From assembly GCF_002749615.1 (NCBI RefSeq), contig NZ_CP024201.1, forward strand, positions 1 through 64,000: a stretch of 64,000 bases of DNA. Reading direction: 5' to 3'. Below the pieces are notes generated by a model. It ran no database searches and was not told where the DNA came from. It was given only the letters and a program-made list of their open reading frames with translations. A program made the position numbers and the translations under genes. This document shows positions 16,437-24,727 of this stretch, piece by piece. Every line of letters starts with the position of its first letter. Within the stretch, counting starts at the first letter, position 1. Origin of the DNA: Caulobacter mirabilis (GTDB lineage: Bacteria; Pseudomonadota; Alphaproteobacteria; Caulobacterales; Caulobacteraceae).

Positions 16437-17351
16437 TCAGACCGTCCGCTGGGCGCGATCCTTGTCGTTGGTCGCCCGGATCATGTCCTTGACAGCCTGC
16501 CATTGGTCGTCGCCCCATTCGGCCAGGCGGGCGAAGTTGCCTCCGCCGGCGTTGTACGACGCGCCGTCGATGGCGATCGTCTGGCCGTTCACATAGGTCG
16601 AAAGCGGATGGAGAAGGTAGACGGCCAGGTTGGCCAGTTCGCGCATCTCGCCGACCCGGCCCAGCGGATTGCCGCGCATGTCGGAATAGGCGTCCTGCTG
16701 CTGACCGGGATTGAGGCGCGCGCTCATCCCCTCGGTCGGGAAGGGGCCCGGCGCGATGGCGTTGAAGCGGATGCCCTTGTGGCCCCATTCGACGGCCAGC
16801 GACTGGGTCATCACGTTCAGACCCGCCTTGGACATCGCGCTGGGTACGGTGAACGGGCCGCCGTTCCAGACCCAGGTGGTCAGGATCGAGATCACCGAGC
16901 CCTTCCGCTTCTCCTCGATCCAGCGCTTGCCGATCTCCAACGTCACGAAGAACGAACCGCGGAAGACGATGTTGGCGATGGCGTCGAAGCCGCGCGGCGA
17001 CAGGTCCTCGGTGCGGCTGATGAAATTGCCCGCGGCGTTGTTGACCAGACCGGTCAGCGCCCCGCCGTCGGCCCAGATCGTGTCGACCATCTCCTTGATG
17101 GCCTCGGGGACACGGATGTCGCAGGCGATGCCGACGACCTTGCCCCCAGCGTCGGGATGGGCCGCCATCAGCTCCTGAGCGGCCTCGTCGAGCACGCCGC
17201 CGCGCCGGCCGCAGATGTAGACCTCCGCGCCCAGCATATAGCAGGCCTCGGCCATGACCTTGCCCAGGCCGGTGCCGCCGCCGGTGATCAGAATCCGCTC
17301 GCCCTTCATCAGGCCGGGGCGGAACATCAGGTCGTCAGGCTGGAAGGTCAT
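16437..17351 (-). CDS. SDR oxidoreductase, 2,4-dienoyl-CoA reductase-like
   Basis: Protein of 304 residues with a Rossmann GGGTGLGK at about 20-27 and NNAAGNF near 106. The usual YxxxK is replaced by S-A-x-x-K (PSAMSKAGLNVMTQSLAVEW), as in mitochondrial and peroxisomal 2,4-dienoyl-CoA reductases, and it continues with GIRFNAIAPGPFPTEG. It therefore probably reduces 2,4-dienoyl-CoA with NADPH during beta-oxidation of unsaturated fatty acids. It stands alone between the convergent lysozyme gene and the yidB-like gene. Confidence 0.85.
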   Translation of the reverse strand: MTFQPDDLMFRPGLMKGERILITGGGTGLGKVMAEACYMLGAEVYICGRRGGVLDEAAQELMAAHPDAGGKVVGIACDIRVPEAIKEMVDTIWADGGALTGLVNNAAGNFISRTEDLSPRGFDAIANIVFRGSFFVTLEIGKRWIEEKRKGSVISILTTWVWNGGPFTVPSAMSKAGLNVMTQSLAVEWGHKGIRFNAIAPGPFPTEGMSARLNPGQQQDAYSDMRGNPLGRVGEMRELANLAVYLLHPLSTYVNGQTIAIDGASYNAGGGNFARLAEWGDDQWQAVKDMIRATNDKDRAQRTV

Positions 17352-17421
17352 CGGGCGGCTCCTCTGGCGTCTGTCTTGACGCCAGAGGGACGGGCATCAC
17401 CCTAGGGACGTCAACCCGCGA

Positions 17422-17856
17422 TCAGCGCTTCAGCAGGCCGCCGAGCATGTCGCCCAGACCGCCGGCGAGACCGCCGCCGACAAGGTTGCCGAGCGCGCCG
17501 CCCAGGCCGCCCGCGCCCGCCGCCGGAGCCTGGCCGTCCGGCGTCAGCTGGTCGATCACCTGGGGCAGGATCGCCGACAGCTGCGTCGCGGCGGTCGCTG
17601 GGTCGATGCCGAGCTTCTCGGCGAATTGGCCGACCACGCCGGAGCCCAGCACGGCCTGAATCTGTTCCGGGCTGATCGGAAGGTTGTCGCCCTTGCCGAT
17701 CCAGGACTGGACGACATCGCCCATGCCCAGTTCCTGCGCCTTGCCGATCAGGCCGCCCAGGCCGCCGCTTTCGCCGCCAAGCGAGCCGAGCACCGCGCTC
17801 AATCCATCCTGTCCCTGGCCGCCGAGGGCGCCGGTGATCTGGTCCAACAAAGCCAT
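17422..17856 (-). CDS. YidB family protein
   Basis: A 144-residue Gly/Leu-rich protein. ATG 17856 has GGAGACAGG upstream and begins MALLDQITGALGG. The conserved YidB elements are IGKAQELGMGDVVQSWIGKGDN and LGSGVVGQFAEKLGID, here about residues 36-85 in total, followed by a Gly-Ala tail with GGLLKR. Similarity to the DUF937 fold makes a non-enzymatic helical protein likely. The biological function of the family is unknown. It is divergent from the Gre-like gene. Confidence 0.85.
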   Translation of the reverse strand: MALLDQITGALGGQGQDGLSAVLGSLGGESGGLGGLIGKAQELGMGDVVQSWIGKGDNLPISPEQIQAVLGSGVVGQFAEKLGIDPATAATQLSAILPQVIDQLTPDGQAPAAGAGGLGGALGNLVGGGLAGGLGDMLGGLLKR

Positions 17857-17977
17857 GATCCTGTCTCCGTTCAAAGAGCCCCCGACGCACCATGGCACAG
17901 CCCGTGCGACACGGCGATGTCAGACTCGCTGGCGCGCGAGCGGTGCTAGGTTGGCGGAAAAGCACGAGTACGGACTG

Positions 17978-18454
17978 ATGAGCGTCGCCTTCACCAAGGA
18001 AGAGGACTACGAGGCCACCGCGGCGGACCTGCCGGATCGGCCGATCTCGCCGCACCCGAACCTGGTCACGCCGGAGGGGCTGGCGGCCATCGAAGCCGAG
18101 TTGGCGGCCGCGCGCGCCGCCTATGCCGCGGCCCAGACCGGCGACGTGAAAGACGACCGGACCGCCATGGCCCGGGCGACCCGGGATCTGCGCTACTGGT
18201 CGGCTCGCCGCGGCAGCGCCCAGCTGGTCGAGCCGGTTTCCGCCGACGGCGCCGTCCGCTTCGGCGGCCAGGTGACGGTCGAGCGCGAGGACGGCCGCCG
18301 CCAGACCTGGCGCATCGTCGGAGAGGACGAGGCCGATCCCGCCCGGGGCAGCGTCAGCTACGTCTCGCCCCTGGCCCAGGCCGTGCTCGGCAGGAGCGTC
18401 GGCGATCTGGCGACGGTGGCCGGCAATGAGCTGGAGATCGTCGAGATCGGGTGA
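17978..18454 (+). CDS. GreA/GreB C-terminal family protein (Gre-like)
   Basis: A 158-residue protein. The C-terminal half (about 75-158) has the FKBP-like fold of Gre factors, with VRFGGQVTVERED, WRIVGEDEADPARGSVSYVSPLAQAVLG in part and GDLATVAGNELEIVEI. The N-terminal part could form the helical hairpin (ATPEGLAAIEAELAAARAAY type) that enters the RNA polymerase secondary channel in GreA. ATG 17978 is chosen since Gre-like sequence starts there; the ribosome site is weak. It overlaps or abuts the hairpin leading into the rRNA methyltransferase gene. It may rescue stalled polymerase or be a Gre-like regulator such as Rnk. Confidence 0.8.
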   Translation: MSVAFTKEEDYEATAADLPDRPISPHPNLVTPEGLAAIEAELAAARAAYAAAQTGDVKDDRTAMARATRDLRYWSARRGSAQLVEPVSADGAVRFGGQVTVEREDGRRQTWRIVGEDEADPARGSVSYVSPLAQAVLGRSVGDLATVAGNELEIVEIG

Positions 18455-18477
18455 TCCTCCCCTCCCGGGAGAGGATC
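18453..18477. repeat. Small hairpin between Gre-like and methyltransferase genes
   Basis: GATCCTC at 18453-18459 pairs with GAGGATC at 18471-18477, enclosing TCCCGGGA. It begins inside the Gre-like stop codon and lacks a U-tract, so it is more likely a processing or attenuation structure than a full terminator. Confidence 0.4.
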
Positions 18478-18492
18478 GACTATAGGGGGCCC

Positions 18493-19413
18493 GTGACCGA
18501 ACCTTCCGAACAACACGGCGTCTATGGCGCCCCGCCGCGCGAGGTGGCGGAGACGCCGGCCGGCGCGATCCGTTTCTCGCCGCTCGTCCCCGGCGCTGCC
18601 GACCTCGAGGCCGTCGCGCCAGGGTCGATGACCAGCATGACCCTGCTCGCGCCTCCAGGGACGATCGAGCGGCGCTACGCCCTGGCCCTGGCCCTGCGCG
18701 CGCTGGCGCCGAACGGCCGGCTGACCGCCGCCGCGCCCAAGGACAAGGGCGGCTCGCGGCTGCGCAAGGATCTGGAAGCCTTTGGCTGCGTGGTGAACGA
18801 GGACGGTCGCCGCCACCACCGCATCTGCATCACGCGCAGGCCCGACGCACCGACCGGCCTCGATGAGGCTCTGGCCGAAGGCGCGCCGCGCCTGTCGCCG
18901 ACGCTGGGCCTCTGGACGCAGCCGGGCGTGTTCAGCTGGGATCGCGTCGACCCCGGAAGCGCTCTGCTGCTGAAGACTCTGCCGCCCCTGGCCGGCGCTG
19001 GAGCGGATCTGGGCGCCGGCGTCGGCGTCCTGGCCCATGCCGTCCTGGCCTCGCTGAAGGTCGAACGGCTGACCCTGATCGACATAGACCGCCGCGCTGT
19101 CGAGGCCGCCCGGCGCAACGTCGCCGACCCGCGCGTCGACATCCGCTGGGCCGATGCTCGCCAGAGCGGCCTGGAGCCCGGCAGCCTGGACTTCGTCGTG
19201 ATGAACCCGCCGTTCCACGACGGCGGCGCGGAGGACAAGAGCCTGGGACAGGCCTTCATCCGCCAGGCGGCGTCGCTCCTGCGCAAGGGCGGCGTGCTGT
19301 GGCTCGTCGCCAACCGCCACCTGCCGTACGAGGCCGTTCTGGCCGACGCCTTCCGAACCGCGACGCCGCGAGCCGACGCGGGCGGGTTCAAGGTCATCGA
19401 GGCCGTGAAGTGA
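18493..19413 (+). CDS. Class I methyltransferase, RsmC/RlmG-like
   Basis: SAM-dependent methyltransferase of 306 residues. GTG 18493 is preceded by GGGGG; an in-frame GTG 14 codons upstream lies inside a hairpin. The N-terminal half is a degenerate methyltransferase-like domain, as in RsmC, and the C-terminal half holds the SAM motif DLGAGVGVLAH and the catalytic NPPFHDGG (NPPF motif of guanine-N2 methyltransferases). Probable target is a guanine in rRNA. It overlaps the pseudouridine synthase gene by four bases, which supports an RNA-modification role. Confidence 0.85.
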   Translation: MTEPSEQHGVYGAPPREVAETPAGAIRFSPLVPGAADLEAVAPGSMTSMTLLAPPGTIERRYALALALRALAPNGRLTAAAPKDKGGSRLRKDLEAFGCVVNEDGRRHHRICITRRPDAPTGLDEALAEGAPRLSPTLGLWTQPGVFSWDRVDPGSALLLKTLPPLAGAGADLGAGVGVLAHAVLASLKVERLTLIDIDRRAVEAARRNVADPRVDIRWADARQSGLEPGSLDFVVMNPPFHDGGAEDKSLGQAFIRQAASLLRKGGVLWLVANRHLPYEAVLADAFRTATPRADAGGFKVIEAVK

Positions 19414-20147
19414 GCAAGACGCCCACCATCCGACTGGACCGCCTGCTGGCCAACATGGGCTACGGCTCGCGCAAGGAGATGCAGGCCCTGGCCCGGCACG
19501 GCCATGTCCTGATCGACGGTGAACACGTCCGCGACGCCGAGCAGCGCATCGCCCTGACGCCCGACCTCCAGCAGCGCCTGCAGATCGACCGCAAGCCGAT
19601 CGATCCGCTGCCGGGTTTCTGCCTGATGCTGCACAAGCCGCTGGGCGTGACCTGTTCGCACAAGGAATCGGGGCCGCTGGTCTACGACCTGCTGCCGACC
19701 CGTTGGCGCGCGCGGGATCCGGCGATCTCGACCATCGGACGACTGGACAAGGAGACCTCCGGCCTGCTGCTGATGACCGACGATGGCGCCCTGCTGCACA
19801 AGGTCATCTCGCCCAAGCACCATGTCGCCAAGCGCTACCGCGTCACCCTCGACCGTCCCCTGCGCGGCGACGAGGCGGCGACCTTCGAGGCCGGCGGCCT
19901 GATGCTGGAGGGCGAGACCAAGCCCCTGCTGCCCGCGACGATGGAGATACTGTCGCCGACCGAGACCTTCCTGACGCTCACCGAAGGCCGCTACCATCAA
20001 GTGCGCCGGATGTTCGCGGCCATGGGCAACCACGTCGTCGCCCTGCATCGCGACCGGATGGGCGGCCTCGTCCTGCCGGACGACCTGCCGGCGGGCGACT
20101 TCCGCATCCTGGGCGACGAGGATCTGAAGGCGATCTTCGCCGCCTAG
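19410..20147 (+). CDS. rsuA: 16S rRNA pseudouridine synthase (RsuA family)
   Basis: A 245-residue enzyme with an N-terminal S4 RNA-binding domain (RLDRLLANMGYGSRKE, residues about 7-55) and a pseudouridine synthase domain. The catalytic Asp lies in GRLDKETSGLLL. GTG 19410 overlaps the methyltransferase stop (GTGA). RsuA makes pseudouridine 516 in 16S rRNA; RluB/E/F share the same layout, so the exact target is inferred. The pairing with an RsmC-like methyltransferase suggests joint expression for ribosome maturation. Confidence 0.87.
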   Translation: MSKTPTIRLDRLLANMGYGSRKEMQALARHGHVLIDGEHVRDAEQRIALTPDLQQRLQIDRKPIDPLPGFCLMLHKPLGVTCSHKESGPLVYDLLPTRWRARDPAISTIGRLDKETSGLLLMTDDGALLHKVISPKHHVAKRYRVTLDRPLRGDEAATFEAGGLMLEGETKPLLPATMEILSPTETFLTLTEGRYHQVRRMFAAMGNHVVALHRDRMGGLVLPDDLPAGDFRILGDEDLKAIFAA

Positions 20148-20153
20148 GGCGGA

Positions 20154-20864
20154 TCAGCTCTCGCCGCGTCGCCAGGCCGCGTGGCGCTCGTCCATCTCCC
20201 GCCGCCAGCGCGCGCGCAGAACGCCCGGGCGCTCCGGAAAACGATCGTCCAGGAACCAGGCCTCGGCTACGCGATCGGTGCGGAAACTACGGAAATCCTT
20301 GCGCAGCTCGCACCAGCCGATCAGCAGCCGCTTGGTCTCCATATAGCCGACGGTGATCGGCCAGATGACCCGGTCGCTGGGCCGGCCCTGTTCGTCGTTG
20401 TAGGCCAGCTTGATCTTGCGGCCTCCGTGGATCGCCGAGCGCACCTGGACCATGTCGATATTATCGGGCGCGTTCTGCCAGGCGGGCGGCGCCCGGCCCG
20501 CGGGCTCGAGCACCATCGGGCGCAGGTTGTCGGGCACGGCCTCGGCGATCTTGGCGATCAGGTCGTTGGCGGCGCGAGCCAGAGCGGGGTCGCCGCGGCC
20601 GGCGACCCACTGGGCCCCCAGCACGGCGGCCTCGATCTCGTCAGGCGTAAGCATCAGCGGCGGCATGTCGTAGCCGTCCTCCAGGATGTAGCCCACGCCC
20701 GCCTCGCCCCGGATGGGGGCGCGCTGGCCGACGAGGGCGGCGATGTCGCGGTAGATCGACCGTTTCGACGTCTCCAGCTCCTGGGCCAGGGCGTCCGCCG
20801 TGACCGGCGCACGTCCGCGACGCAGGATCTGGATGATCTGGAACAGTCTCTCAGCGCGTCTCAT
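20154..20864 (-). CDS. YafY-family HTH/WYL-domain transcriptional regulator
   Basis: Regulator of 236 residues. It begins with an HTH_11-type winged helix (RRAERLFQIIQILRRG, ADALAQELETSKRSIYRDI in short blocks) and continues with a WYL domain around 140-190, including WPITVGYMETKRLLIGWCELR. WYL proteins sense small ligands or nucleic acids and often regulate a neighbour. A divergent GST gene shares an 83-base promoter region with two inverted repeats, the likely operators. Confidence 0.9.
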   Translation of the reverse strand: MRRAERLFQIIQILRRGRAPVTADALAQELETSKRSIYRDIAALVGQRAPIRGEAGVGYILEDGYDMPPLMLTPDEIEAAVLGAQWVAGRGDPALARAANDLIAKIAEAVPDNLRPMVLEPAGRAPPAWQNAPDNIDMVQVRSAIHGGRKIKLAYNDEQGRPSDRVIWPITVGYMETKRLLIGWCELRKDFRSFRTDRVAEAWFLDDRFPERPGVLRARWRREMDERHAAWRRGES

Positions 20865-20884
20865 CGCACCCTCGCAGCCTCATG

Positions 20885-20902
20885 CTGACAGCATGCTGTC
20901 AG
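20885..20902. promoter_or_regulatory. Perfect 18-bp palindrome, probable WYL-regulator operator
   Basis: CTGACAGCATGCTGTCAG is its own reverse complement. It lies 20 bases upstream of the regulator start and 45 bases upstream of the divergent GST start, ideal for a shared operator. Its half-site CTGTC/GACAG recurs in the second inverted repeat beside the GST start. Confidence 0.6.
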
Positions 20903-20921
20903 TAGTGTGGCGGTAGCAATA

Positions 20922-20947
20922 GGCTGTCTAAGTGAGGAGAGACAGCC
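20922..20947. promoter_or_regulatory. Second inverted repeat over the GST ribosome site
   Basis: GGCTGTCT and AGACAGCC are separated by ten bases that contain the GAGGAG ribosome site, and the right arm ends at the ATG. It shares the CTGTC/GACAG half-site with the upstream palindrome. It could be a second operator for the WYL regulator or an mRNA hairpin that hides the ribosome site. Confidence 0.5.
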
Positions 20948-21679
20948 ATGATCGTTCTCTACAGCGCCGGCGAAGGCTTCGGCCTTCCGGAAGTCAGTCC
21001 CTATGTGACCAAGACCGAGGTCCAGCTGCGCATGGCCGGCCTGCCCTACCTCAAGGAGCCGGGCATGCCGCACCTGTCGCCGAAGGGCCAACTGCCTTGG
21101 ATCGACGACCACGGAACCCTCGTCGCCGATTCGACCTTCATCCGCGCCCACCTCGAGAAGACCTACGGCTTCGACCTCGACCACGGCCTGACTCCGGCCG
21201 AGCGCGGCCAGGCCTGGGCGATCGAGCGGATGGTCGAGAATCACCTGGGATGGACCGGCGCCTGGGCGCGCTTCTTCATCCCCGAGAACTTCGACAAGGG
21301 CCCGGCCCATTGGTTCGACTGGGCGCCCGAGTCCCAGCGCGACAGCCTCTGCCATGACCTGCTCGAACAGGTGCAGGCCAACCTGAAGGCCGTCGGCGTC
21401 GGCCGTCATTCGAACGCCGAGATCATCGAGCTGGGCGTGACCTCGCTGCAGGCCCTGTCGTCGATGCTGGGCGACAAGCCCTACCTGTTCGGCATGCGGC
21501 CGGTCGGGGTCGACGCGATCGTCTTCGCCACCCTCGCCCAGTTCGTGAACCCCTTCTTCGACAGCGAGCTACGCCGTCGGGCCGAGGGCTTCGGCAATCT
21601 GGTCAGCTACGTCGACCGGATGATGGCGCGCTACTACCCCGACTTCGCCTGGAAGCCGGAACTGAAGCGGGCGGCCTAG
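20948..21679 (+). CDS. Glutathione S-transferase family protein
   Basis: Cytosolic protein of 243 residues. The thioredoxin-fold N-terminus covers about residues 1-80, with the cis-Pro region GQLPWIDDHGTLVADSTFI; the all-helical C-terminal domain includes KPYLFGMRPVGVDAIVF, the conserved N-capping box region. The segment KTEVQLRMAGLPY resembles the failed-axon-connections/metaxin-like GST branch. It is divergently transcribed from a WYL regulator that probably controls it. The substrate is unknown. Confidence 0.88.
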   Translation: MIVLYSAGEGFGLPEVSPYVTKTEVQLRMAGLPYLKEPGMPHLSPKGQLPWIDDHGTLVADSTFIRAHLEKTYGFDLDHGLTPAERGQAWAIERMVENHLGWTGAWARFFIPENFDKGPAHWFDWAPESQRDSLCHDLLEQVQANLKAVGVGRHSNAEIIELGVTSLQALSSMLGDKPYLFGMRPVGVDAIVFATLAQFVNPFFDSELRRRAEGFGNLVSYVDRMMARYYPDFAWKPELKRAA

Positions 21680-21686
21680 ACCTCCA

Positions 21687-21779
21687 GTCTTCCCGGCCGA
21701 AGCGAAGCGGAGAGCCGGGACCCAGCGCCGCCATGCCGAAACTGGGTCCCGGATCGCCCTGCGGGCGTCCGGGATGACC
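21687..21779. repeat. Long imperfect palindrome between convergent genes (copy 2)
   Basis: The left arm (about 21687-21725) and right arm (21742-21779) are complementary, with a perfect core CCGGGACCCAG/CTGGGTCCCGG and looser outer arms. It fills the gap between the convergent GST and DUF72 stops. The sequence differs from the palindrome at 5482-5599 but the placement and size class are the same. Confidence 0.75.
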
Positions 21780-21780
21780 G

Positions 21781-22587
21781 CTATTGATCCGCCAGTTTCT
21801 GCAGCGCCTCCGCACCATGGGGCGCGCGCACCTTCCCCTCGTGGATGATGTAGGCGAACACGTCTCGCGGGGCCTTCGCCGGCGCATGACCAGGATCAAC
21901 CCGCGGCAGGTCGTCCGGGTCCCCGCCCCCGGCCCAGGTCTGCAGCCGATCGGCCCAGGCCTTCAGCTCCGCCGGCGCATAGGCCGTCTCCACATCGTCC
22001 GAGCCGGTCTGCAGCCGGGCGTAGACGAAGTCGGCCGTGACGTCGGCGATCTCCGGATAGGTCTGGTGCTTGGCGTAGATGTTGGCGACGCCGTGCTCGC
22101 GCAGCAGCGCCGGAAAGGCGGGCGTACAGAAGCTGTCGTGCCGCACCTCGACCGCGTGGCGGATCTTCACCCCGTCGACGGTCCTGGGCAGCAGGGCCAG
22201 GAAGGCGCCGAAGTCGTCCGGGTCGAACTTCTTGGTCGGGGCGAACTGCCAGAACACCGGCCCCAGCTTGGCGCCGAGCTCGGTCATGCCCTGGGTCATG
22301 AACTTCTCGATGCTCTCGCCCGCCTCGGCCAGCACCCGACGGTTGGTCGTGAACCGGCTGCCCTTCACCGCGAAGACGAAGCCGTCCGGCGTCTCGTCCC
22401 GCCATTTGCGCCAGCTGTCCGGCTTGAAACTGGAATAGTAGGTGCCGTTGATCTCGATGCTGCGCAGCCGGCGGCTCATGTAGTTGAGCTCGTCCTTCTG
22501 CTTCAGCGTGTCGGGATAGAACACCCCGCGCCAGGGCTCGAACGTCCAGCCGCCGCAGCCGGTGCGGATCTGGCCTGATGCGCTCAT
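21781..22587 (-). CDS. DUF72 domain-containing protein
   Basis: A 268-residue protein of the TIM-barrel DUF72 (YecE-like) family. The signature at the N-terminus is TGCGGWTFEPWRGVFYP, followed by the NGTYYSSFKPDSWRKW segment and PDGFVFAVKGSRF. A late stretch DFVYARLQTG is also typical. The family is widespread but has no established reaction. It is convergent with the GST gene and divergent from msrA, with 60 bases between starts. Confidence 0.9.
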   Translation of the reverse strand: MSASGQIRTGCGGWTFEPWRGVFYPDTLKQKDELNYMSRRLRSIEINGTYYSSFKPDSWRKWRDETPDGFVFAVKGSRFTTNRRVLAEAGESIEKFMTQGMTELGAKLGPVFWQFAPTKKFDPDDFGAFLALLPRTVDGVKIRHAVEVRHDSFCTPAFPALLREHGVANIYAKHQTYPEIADVTADFVYARLQTGSDDVETAYAPAELKAWADRLQTWAGGGDPDDLPRVDPGHAPAKAPRDVFAYIIHEGKVRAPHGAEALQKLADQ

Positions 22588-22647
22588 GACGGTTCCTCCC
22601 TGGTGTCGCGAGACCTCCTATCTATGGTGTCCACACCGGAGGCCACA

Positions 22648-23250
22648 ATGATCCGCCGCCATCTTCTCGCGCTGGTCGTCGTCGCGGTCGCATCGATCGC
22701 CCCGACGGCCGCTCTCGCCGCGCCCGCCAAGCCGACCGCGACCGCCGTGTTCGCCGGCGGCTGCTTCTGGTGCATGGAGCATGACATGGCCGGCGTTCCC
22801 GGCGTGCTGAAGGTCGAGAGCGGCTACACCGGCGGCAAGCTGCGCAACCCGACCTATCAGGACGTCCTGACCGAGACGACCGGCCACTACGAGGCCGTGC
22901 GGGTGACCTACGACCCGAGCAAGCTCAGCTACGCCTTCCTGCTCTACAAATACTGGAAGCTGGTCGATCCGACCGACGACAGCGGCCAGTTCTGCGACCG
23001 GGGTCCATCCTATCGCACGGCGGTGTTCGTGAAGACGCCGGAGGAACGGGCCGCGGCCGAGAAGTCCCGCGCCGACGCCGCGAAGAAGCTGAAGCGCGGC
23101 AAGATGACGACGCCGATCCTCGACCTGGGCCCGTTCTGGCCGGCCGAGGCCTATCACCGCGACTACGCCAAGCGGAACGCCCTCAAGTACAACATCTACC
23201 GCACCGGCTGCGGCCGCGACGCCCGGCTGAAGGCGGTGTGGGGCGGGTAG
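22648..23250 (+). CDS. msrA: Exported peptide-methionine (S)-S-oxide reductase
   Basis: A 200-residue enzyme that reduces methionine S-sulfoxide in proteins. ATG 22648 has CGGAGG upstream and opens a signal peptide (RRHLLALVVVAVASIAPTAALA), so the enzyme works in the periplasm. GCFWCMEHD contains the catalytic Cys; GYTGG, YDP and the late CDRG segment match MsrA; a C-terminal Cys (TGCGRD) can act as the resolving residue. Unlike many genomes no msrB lies adjacent. It is convergent with sdaA. Confidence 0.93.
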   Translation: MIRRHLLALVVVAVASIAPTAALAAPAKPTATAVFAGGCFWCMEHDMAGVPGVLKVESGYTGGKLRNPTYQDVLTETTGHYEAVRVTYDPSKLSYAFLLYKYWKLVDPTDDSGQFCDRGPSYRTAVFVKTPEERAAAEKSRADAAKKLKRGKMTTPILDLGPFWPAEAYHRDYAKRNALKYNIYRTGCGRDARLKAVWGG

Positions 23251-23287
23251 GCGCCGTCCTCCTCTCTTGGGGGAGGGGATCAGCCGA

Positions 23288-24673
23288 TCAGCACTCCACC
23301 ATGTTCACCGCCAGGCCGCCGAGCGAGGTCTCCTTGTAGATCTCGTTCATGTCCTCGCCGGTGCGCTTCATGGTGGCGATGACCTTGTCCAGGCTCACCG
23401 AGTGCTCGCCGTCGCCCAGCAGGGCCAGGCGGGCGGCGTCGATGGCCTTGATGGCGCCCATGGCGTTACGCTCGATGCAGGGAATCTGGACCAGGCCCCC
23501 GATCGGGTCGCAGGTGAGGCCCAGGTTGTGCTCCATGCCGATCTCGGCGGCGTTCTCGATCTGGGCGTTGGTCCCGCCCAGCGCGGCGCAAAGGCCCGCG
23601 GCGGCCATCGAGCAGGCCACCCCGACCTCGCCCTGGCAGCCGACCTCGGCCCCGCTGATCGAGGCGTTCTTCTTGTACAGGGCGCCGATCGCGGCCGCGG
23701 TCAGCAGGAAGGTCCGGCGCCCCTGCGGCGTACCCTGGTAGAAGCGGTCGTAGAAGCGCAGCACCGCCGGCACCAAGCCCGCGGCGCCGTTGGTCGGGGC
23801 GGTCACCACCCGGCCGCCGCCGGCGTTCTCCTCGTTCACGGCCAGGGCCCAGAGGTTCACGAAGTCCATCGCCGCCAGCGGATCGCTGATCTGCTTCTCG
23901 ACCTTGGCCATGATCGCCTGGTGCACCTGGCGAGCGCGGCGCTTGACCTTCAGCCCGCCGGGCAGGATCCCGTCCATCCGCATGCCGCGGTCGATACAGG
24001 CCTCCATGGCGGTGTGGATGGCGTCCAGGCCGGCGATCACCTCGGCTTCGGGGCGGCGGGCCAGCTCGTTGGCCATCATCGCCTCGGCGATGGTGACCCC
24101 GCCCTCGGCGGCCATGACCAGCAGCTCGGCGGCGTTTTCGAAGGGATAGGGAACATCCGGCCCCGGCTCGTCGGCGCTGTTGCGCTGGATGTCGTCCTCG
24201 TCGCGAACGAAGCCGCCGCCGACCGAGAACCAGGTCCGCTGCAGCAGGATCTCGTCCTCCTCGCGCCCAAAGGCGGTGAAGGTGAGGGCGTTGGGATGCT
24301 GCGGCAACCGCTCGCGGCCGGCCCAGACGATGTCGCGGGTCTCGTCGAAGGCGATCTCCGGTCCGCCCTCGCCGCCCAGGACCATCCGACCGCCCTCGCG
24401 CAACAGCGCCAGCGCGGCTTCGCCTGCGTCGGGGTCCAGCGTCGCCGGCTCGTGCCCCATCAGGCCGAGCATGGTCGCCGTGTCGGTGGCATGGCCCTTC
24501 CCGGTCAGGGCCAGCGAGGCGTAGAGCTTGGCCTCCACTCGCGTCACAGCGGGCAGCAGACCGCCCTCGCGCAGCAGCGCGACGAACCGCGCCCCGGCGG
24601 TCATCGGCCCCATGGTGTGGGAGCTCGACGGGCCGACGCCCGGCTTGAACAGGTCGAATACGCTGACGGTCAT
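23288..24673 (-). CDS. sdaA: L-serine ammonia-lyase, iron-sulfur dependent
   Basis: Single-chain L-serine dehydratase of 461 residues that converts serine to pyruvate and ammonia with a [4Fe-4S] cluster. The N-terminal beta domain contains SSSHTMGPM, and the catalytic domain shows [35 protein letters not shown], with Cys residues that bind the cluster. The C-terminal tail Cys (MVEC) is conserved in this class. ATG 24673 has GGGGGTG upstream; a GTG two codons earlier is also possible. A stable hairpin separates it from the upstream peptidase gene on the same strand. Confidence 0.95.
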   Translation of the reverse strand: MTVSVFDLFKPGVGPSSSHTMGPMTAGARFVALLREGGLLPAVTRVEAKLYASLALTGKGHATDTATMLGLMGHEPATLDPDAGEAALALLREGGRMVLGGEGGPEIAFDETRDIVWAGRERLPQHPNALTFTAFGREEDEILLQRTWFSVGGGFVRDEDDIQRNSADEPGPDVPYPFENAAELLVMAAEGGVTIAEAMMANELARRPEAEVIAGLDAIHTAMEACIDRGMRMDGILPGGLKVKRRARQVHQAIMAKVEKQISDPLAAMDFVNLWALAVNEENAGGGRVVTAPTNGAAGLVPAVLRFYDRFYQGTPQGRRTFLLTAAAIGALYKKNASISGAEVGCQGEVGVACSMAAAGLCAALGGTNAQIENAAEIGMEHNLGLTCDPIGGLVQIPCIERNAMGAIKAIDAARLALLGDGEHSVSLDKVIATMKRTGEDMNEIYKETSLGGLAVNMVEC

Positions 24674-24687
24674 GATCACCCCCGACC

Positions 24688-24717
24688 GTGTCCGCTCCCC
24701 GGTCGAGGAGCGGACAC
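24688..24717. repeat. Perfect 11-bp stem hairpin between M28 peptidase and sdaA
   Basis: GTGTCCGCTCC at 24688-24698 pairs perfectly with GGAGCGGACAC at 24707-24717 over an 8-base loop. It lies after the peptidase stop and just before the sdaA ribosome site. Lacking a U-tract, it may be a factor-dependent terminator, an mRNA processing site or a translation-control hairpin in the sdaA leader. Confidence 0.55.
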
Positions 24718-24727
24718 GCCGGCTAGC

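Noticed and set aside
23256..23277. Possible terminator between msrA and sdaA
   Set aside because: CCTCCTC and GGGGAGG pair only with a G-U mismatch and no T-tract; too weak to list as a feature.
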